Below, one piece after another: positions 61,801 through 64,000 of a DNA stretch of 64,000 nt (the stretch's first letter is position 1; every line of letters begins with the position of its first letter). Under the pieces are notes generated by a model. It made no database searches. It had not been told where the DNA came from and was given only the letters and a program-made list of their open reading frames with translations. Location: assembly GCF_014529535.1 (NCBI RefSeq), contig NW_023503296.1:1057175-1121174 (forward strand), written 5' to 3'. Source of the stretch: Bradysia coprophila (lineage: Eukaryota; Arthropoda; Insecta; Diptera; Sciaridae). The translations under genes were made by a program, and so were the position numbers.

Positions 61801-64000
61801 CTATATTTCAATGTAAAAAATTATAATTTCAATCTTTGTGTTCTTGTGAGAGAAATGGATAAAATTTCCTAGCATTAATTAGCAGCCACTTCACTTCTCC
61901 TTGAATAAAAAAATATCAAGAACTATCATCCATCTGTGAAGTTATTTTTTTTTAAAGCGGATAATAACTGGATAATCAAATGTAAAAAAAAAAAAAATTG
62001 TGTTCTGGTGACAGAAACTGGATAAAATTCATAAATTAGTTAGACAACACTTCACCTGTTTCTAAATAAAAAAATATGAAGAACTATCGATCCATTGCTG
62101 AGTTAATTAATTTTTTAAACTGTATAATAACTGATATTTCAATGTAAAAAAAATAAAATGTGTTTCTGGTGACAGAACTGGATAAAAATTCCATATGCAT
62201 TAGATTATCAACATCTTTCACTGTTTCTTAAATAAAAAAAATATGAAAGAACTATCGATCATCTGTAATTTAATTCCAATTTTTTTAAACTGATAATACT
62301 AATATTTCAATGTAAAAAATTAAAATTTCATGCTTTGTGTTCTTGTGAGAGAAATGGATAAAATATTCCTAGCATTAGATTAGCAGCCACTTCACTTCTC
62401 TTGAATAAAAAAAAATATCAAGAACTTATCCATCCCATCTTGAAGTTAATTTTTTTTTGAAAATCTGATAAATAACTAATATTCAAATGTAAAAAAATAA
62501 AATTTGTGTTCTGGTGACAGAATGAAAAATTCCATACAATTAAATTAGCAGACCCTTCACTGTCTTAAATAAAAAAAATATGAAGAACTATCGATCCATC
62601 TGTAAATTAATTCAATTTTTTTTAAACTGATAATAACTAATATTTCAATGTAAAAAAAATAAAATTTCATGCTTTGTGTTTCTTGTGAGAGAAATGGATA
62701 AAATTTTGCTAGCATTAGATTAGCAGCCACTTCACTTCTCCTGAATAAAAAAAAATATCTAAAATCACATCATCTGTGAGTTATTTTTTTTTAAACGGAT
62801 AAATACAGTATTTCAATGTAAAAAAAAATAAAAATTGTGTTCTGGTGACAGAAACTGGATAAATTCCATAGCATAGATTAGCAAAACACTCACTGTTTCT
62901 TAAATAAAAAAATATGGAAGAACTATCGATCCATTGAAAGTTAATTCAATTTTTTAAAACTGATAATAACTAATATTTCAATGTAAAAATTATAAATTTC
63001 ATGCTCTTGTGTTCTTGGTGAAGAAATGGATAAAATTTCCTAGCATTAGATTAGCAGCCACTTCACTTCTCTCCTTGATAAAAAAAAATATCAAGAACTA
63101 TCCATCCATCTGTGAATTATTTTTTTAAACGGATAAACTGATATTTCAATGTAAAAAAAAAAAATTGTGTTCTGGTGACAGAACTGGTATAATTCAATAT
63201 CATTAGATTAGCAAACACTTCACTGTTTCTTAAATAAAAAAAATATGAAAAACTACGATCCATTCTGAGTTAATTCTATTTTTATAAACTGATAATAACT
63301 GATATTTCACATGTAAAAAAAATAAAATTGTGTTCTGGTGACAGAACTGGATAAAATTCCATAGCATTAGATTAGCAAAACATCACTGTTTCTTAAATAA
63401 AAAAAATGAAAGAACTACGATCCATCTGTGAAGTTAATTCAATTTTTTAAAAACCTGATAATAACTAAATTCAATGTAAAAAAATATAATTCATGCTTGT
63501 GTTCTTGTAGAGAAATGGATAGAATTTCTAGCATTAGATAGCAGCCACTTCACTTCTCCTTGAATAAAAAAAAATCAAGAACTATCCATCCATCTCTGTG
63601 AAGTATTTTTTTTTTAAAGATAATAACTGATATTCAATGTAAAAAAAATAAAAATTTTGTGTCTGGTGACAGAACTGGATAATATCCATAGCATTAGATT
63701 AGCAAACATTCACTGTTTCTTAAATAAAAAAATATGAAAGAACTGTCGATCCATCTGTGAAGTTAATTCTATTTTTAAAACTTATAAATAACTAATATTC
63801 AATGTAAAAAAAATTAAAAAATTTTACGCTTGTGTTCTCTGAGAGAACTGGATAAAATCACTTAGCATTAGATAGCAGCCATACTCTACGTTCAATAAAA
63901 AAATATCAAGAACTATCTATCCATCATGAAGTTAATTTTTTTTAAAGGAATATTAGGTGATATTTCAATTGTAAAAGTAAAAATTGTGTTCTTGTGACAG
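58841..64000. repeat. Satellite array, block 4b (indel-rich monomers) to the window edge
   Basis: The same satellite continues to base 64000, but nearly every monomer carries several 1-3 base insertions or deletions (for example CTGGAAAAATTCC, GATAAATAACT, TGTTCTAGGTGCATAA). The dominant subtype shifts to TTTCTTAAATAAAAAAA and ATCGATCCATCTG. The change in regularity is abrupt near 58840. Confidence 0.9.

Noticed and set aside
42940-64000. CRISPR array
   Set aside because: The repeats are contiguous 150-175 bp monomers with no unique spacers, in eukaryotic DNA with introns; this is satellite DNA.

Overview
The window is nuclear DNA from an insect, most likely a nematoceran fly (Diptera). This rests on short GT-AG introns (often 60-75 bp), AT-rich spacers packed with MITEs, and an Fps85D-type kinase and a Tricornered NDR kinase whose sequences are close to fly orthologues. 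A more precise placement, such as fungus gnats, is only inference.

Genes by position. (1) 539-2181 (+): the SH2 plus tyrosine-kinase half of the Fps/Fer kinase; its N-terminal F-BAR part lies left of the window. (2) 7189-7830 (+): an unrecognised single-exon ORF of 213 aa. (3) 14520-17212 (-): a complete six-exon tricornered (trc) gene, 460 aa. (4) 25547-26954 (-): a complete six-exon secreted JHBP/Takeout-superfamily protein, 267 aa, with a candidate TATA/initiator promoter. (5) 32392-32812 (-): a fragment resembling the N-terminus of a pickpocket (DEG/ENaC) channel. (6) 33242-34681 (+): a four-exon, 415-aa all-helical protein of unknown function. (7) 38936-41423 (+): a complete three-exon, 671-aa secreted protein with a stonustoxin-like (SNTX/MACPF-type) N-terminus and a C-terminus resembling phage tail-collar proteins. 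The genes are not an operon and share no evident pathway. The two kinases are signalling enzymes, and the JHBP and SNTX-like proteins are predicted to be exported.

The spacers are crowded with non-autonomous transposons: many palindromic MITEs, a 1.1-kb element with dense AGGTCA half-sites, a 3.1-kb element with about 850-bp terminal inverted repeats just downstream of trc, and degenerate LINE, Penelope-like and other retroelement remnants around 35-43 kb.

From about 42.94 kb to the right edge the window is dominated by one satellite. Its 150-175 bp monomers come in two alternating types, and part of the array shows a higher-order repeat of about 2.59 kb. The array is interrupted by datable insertions: an 82-bp perfect hairpin with a 5-bp target duplication, a 1.45-kb element with its own tandem units, a 463-bp retroelement piece with a 12-bp target duplication, and a 3.29-kb foldback element with about 460-bp arms that itself carries an hAT-like MITE. 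From about 58.84 kb the monomers become rich in small indels, which suggests either array-edge decay or unpolished long-read sequence.

Gene structures were built by hand from reading frames, splice consensus and remembered family conservation. No database search was run.
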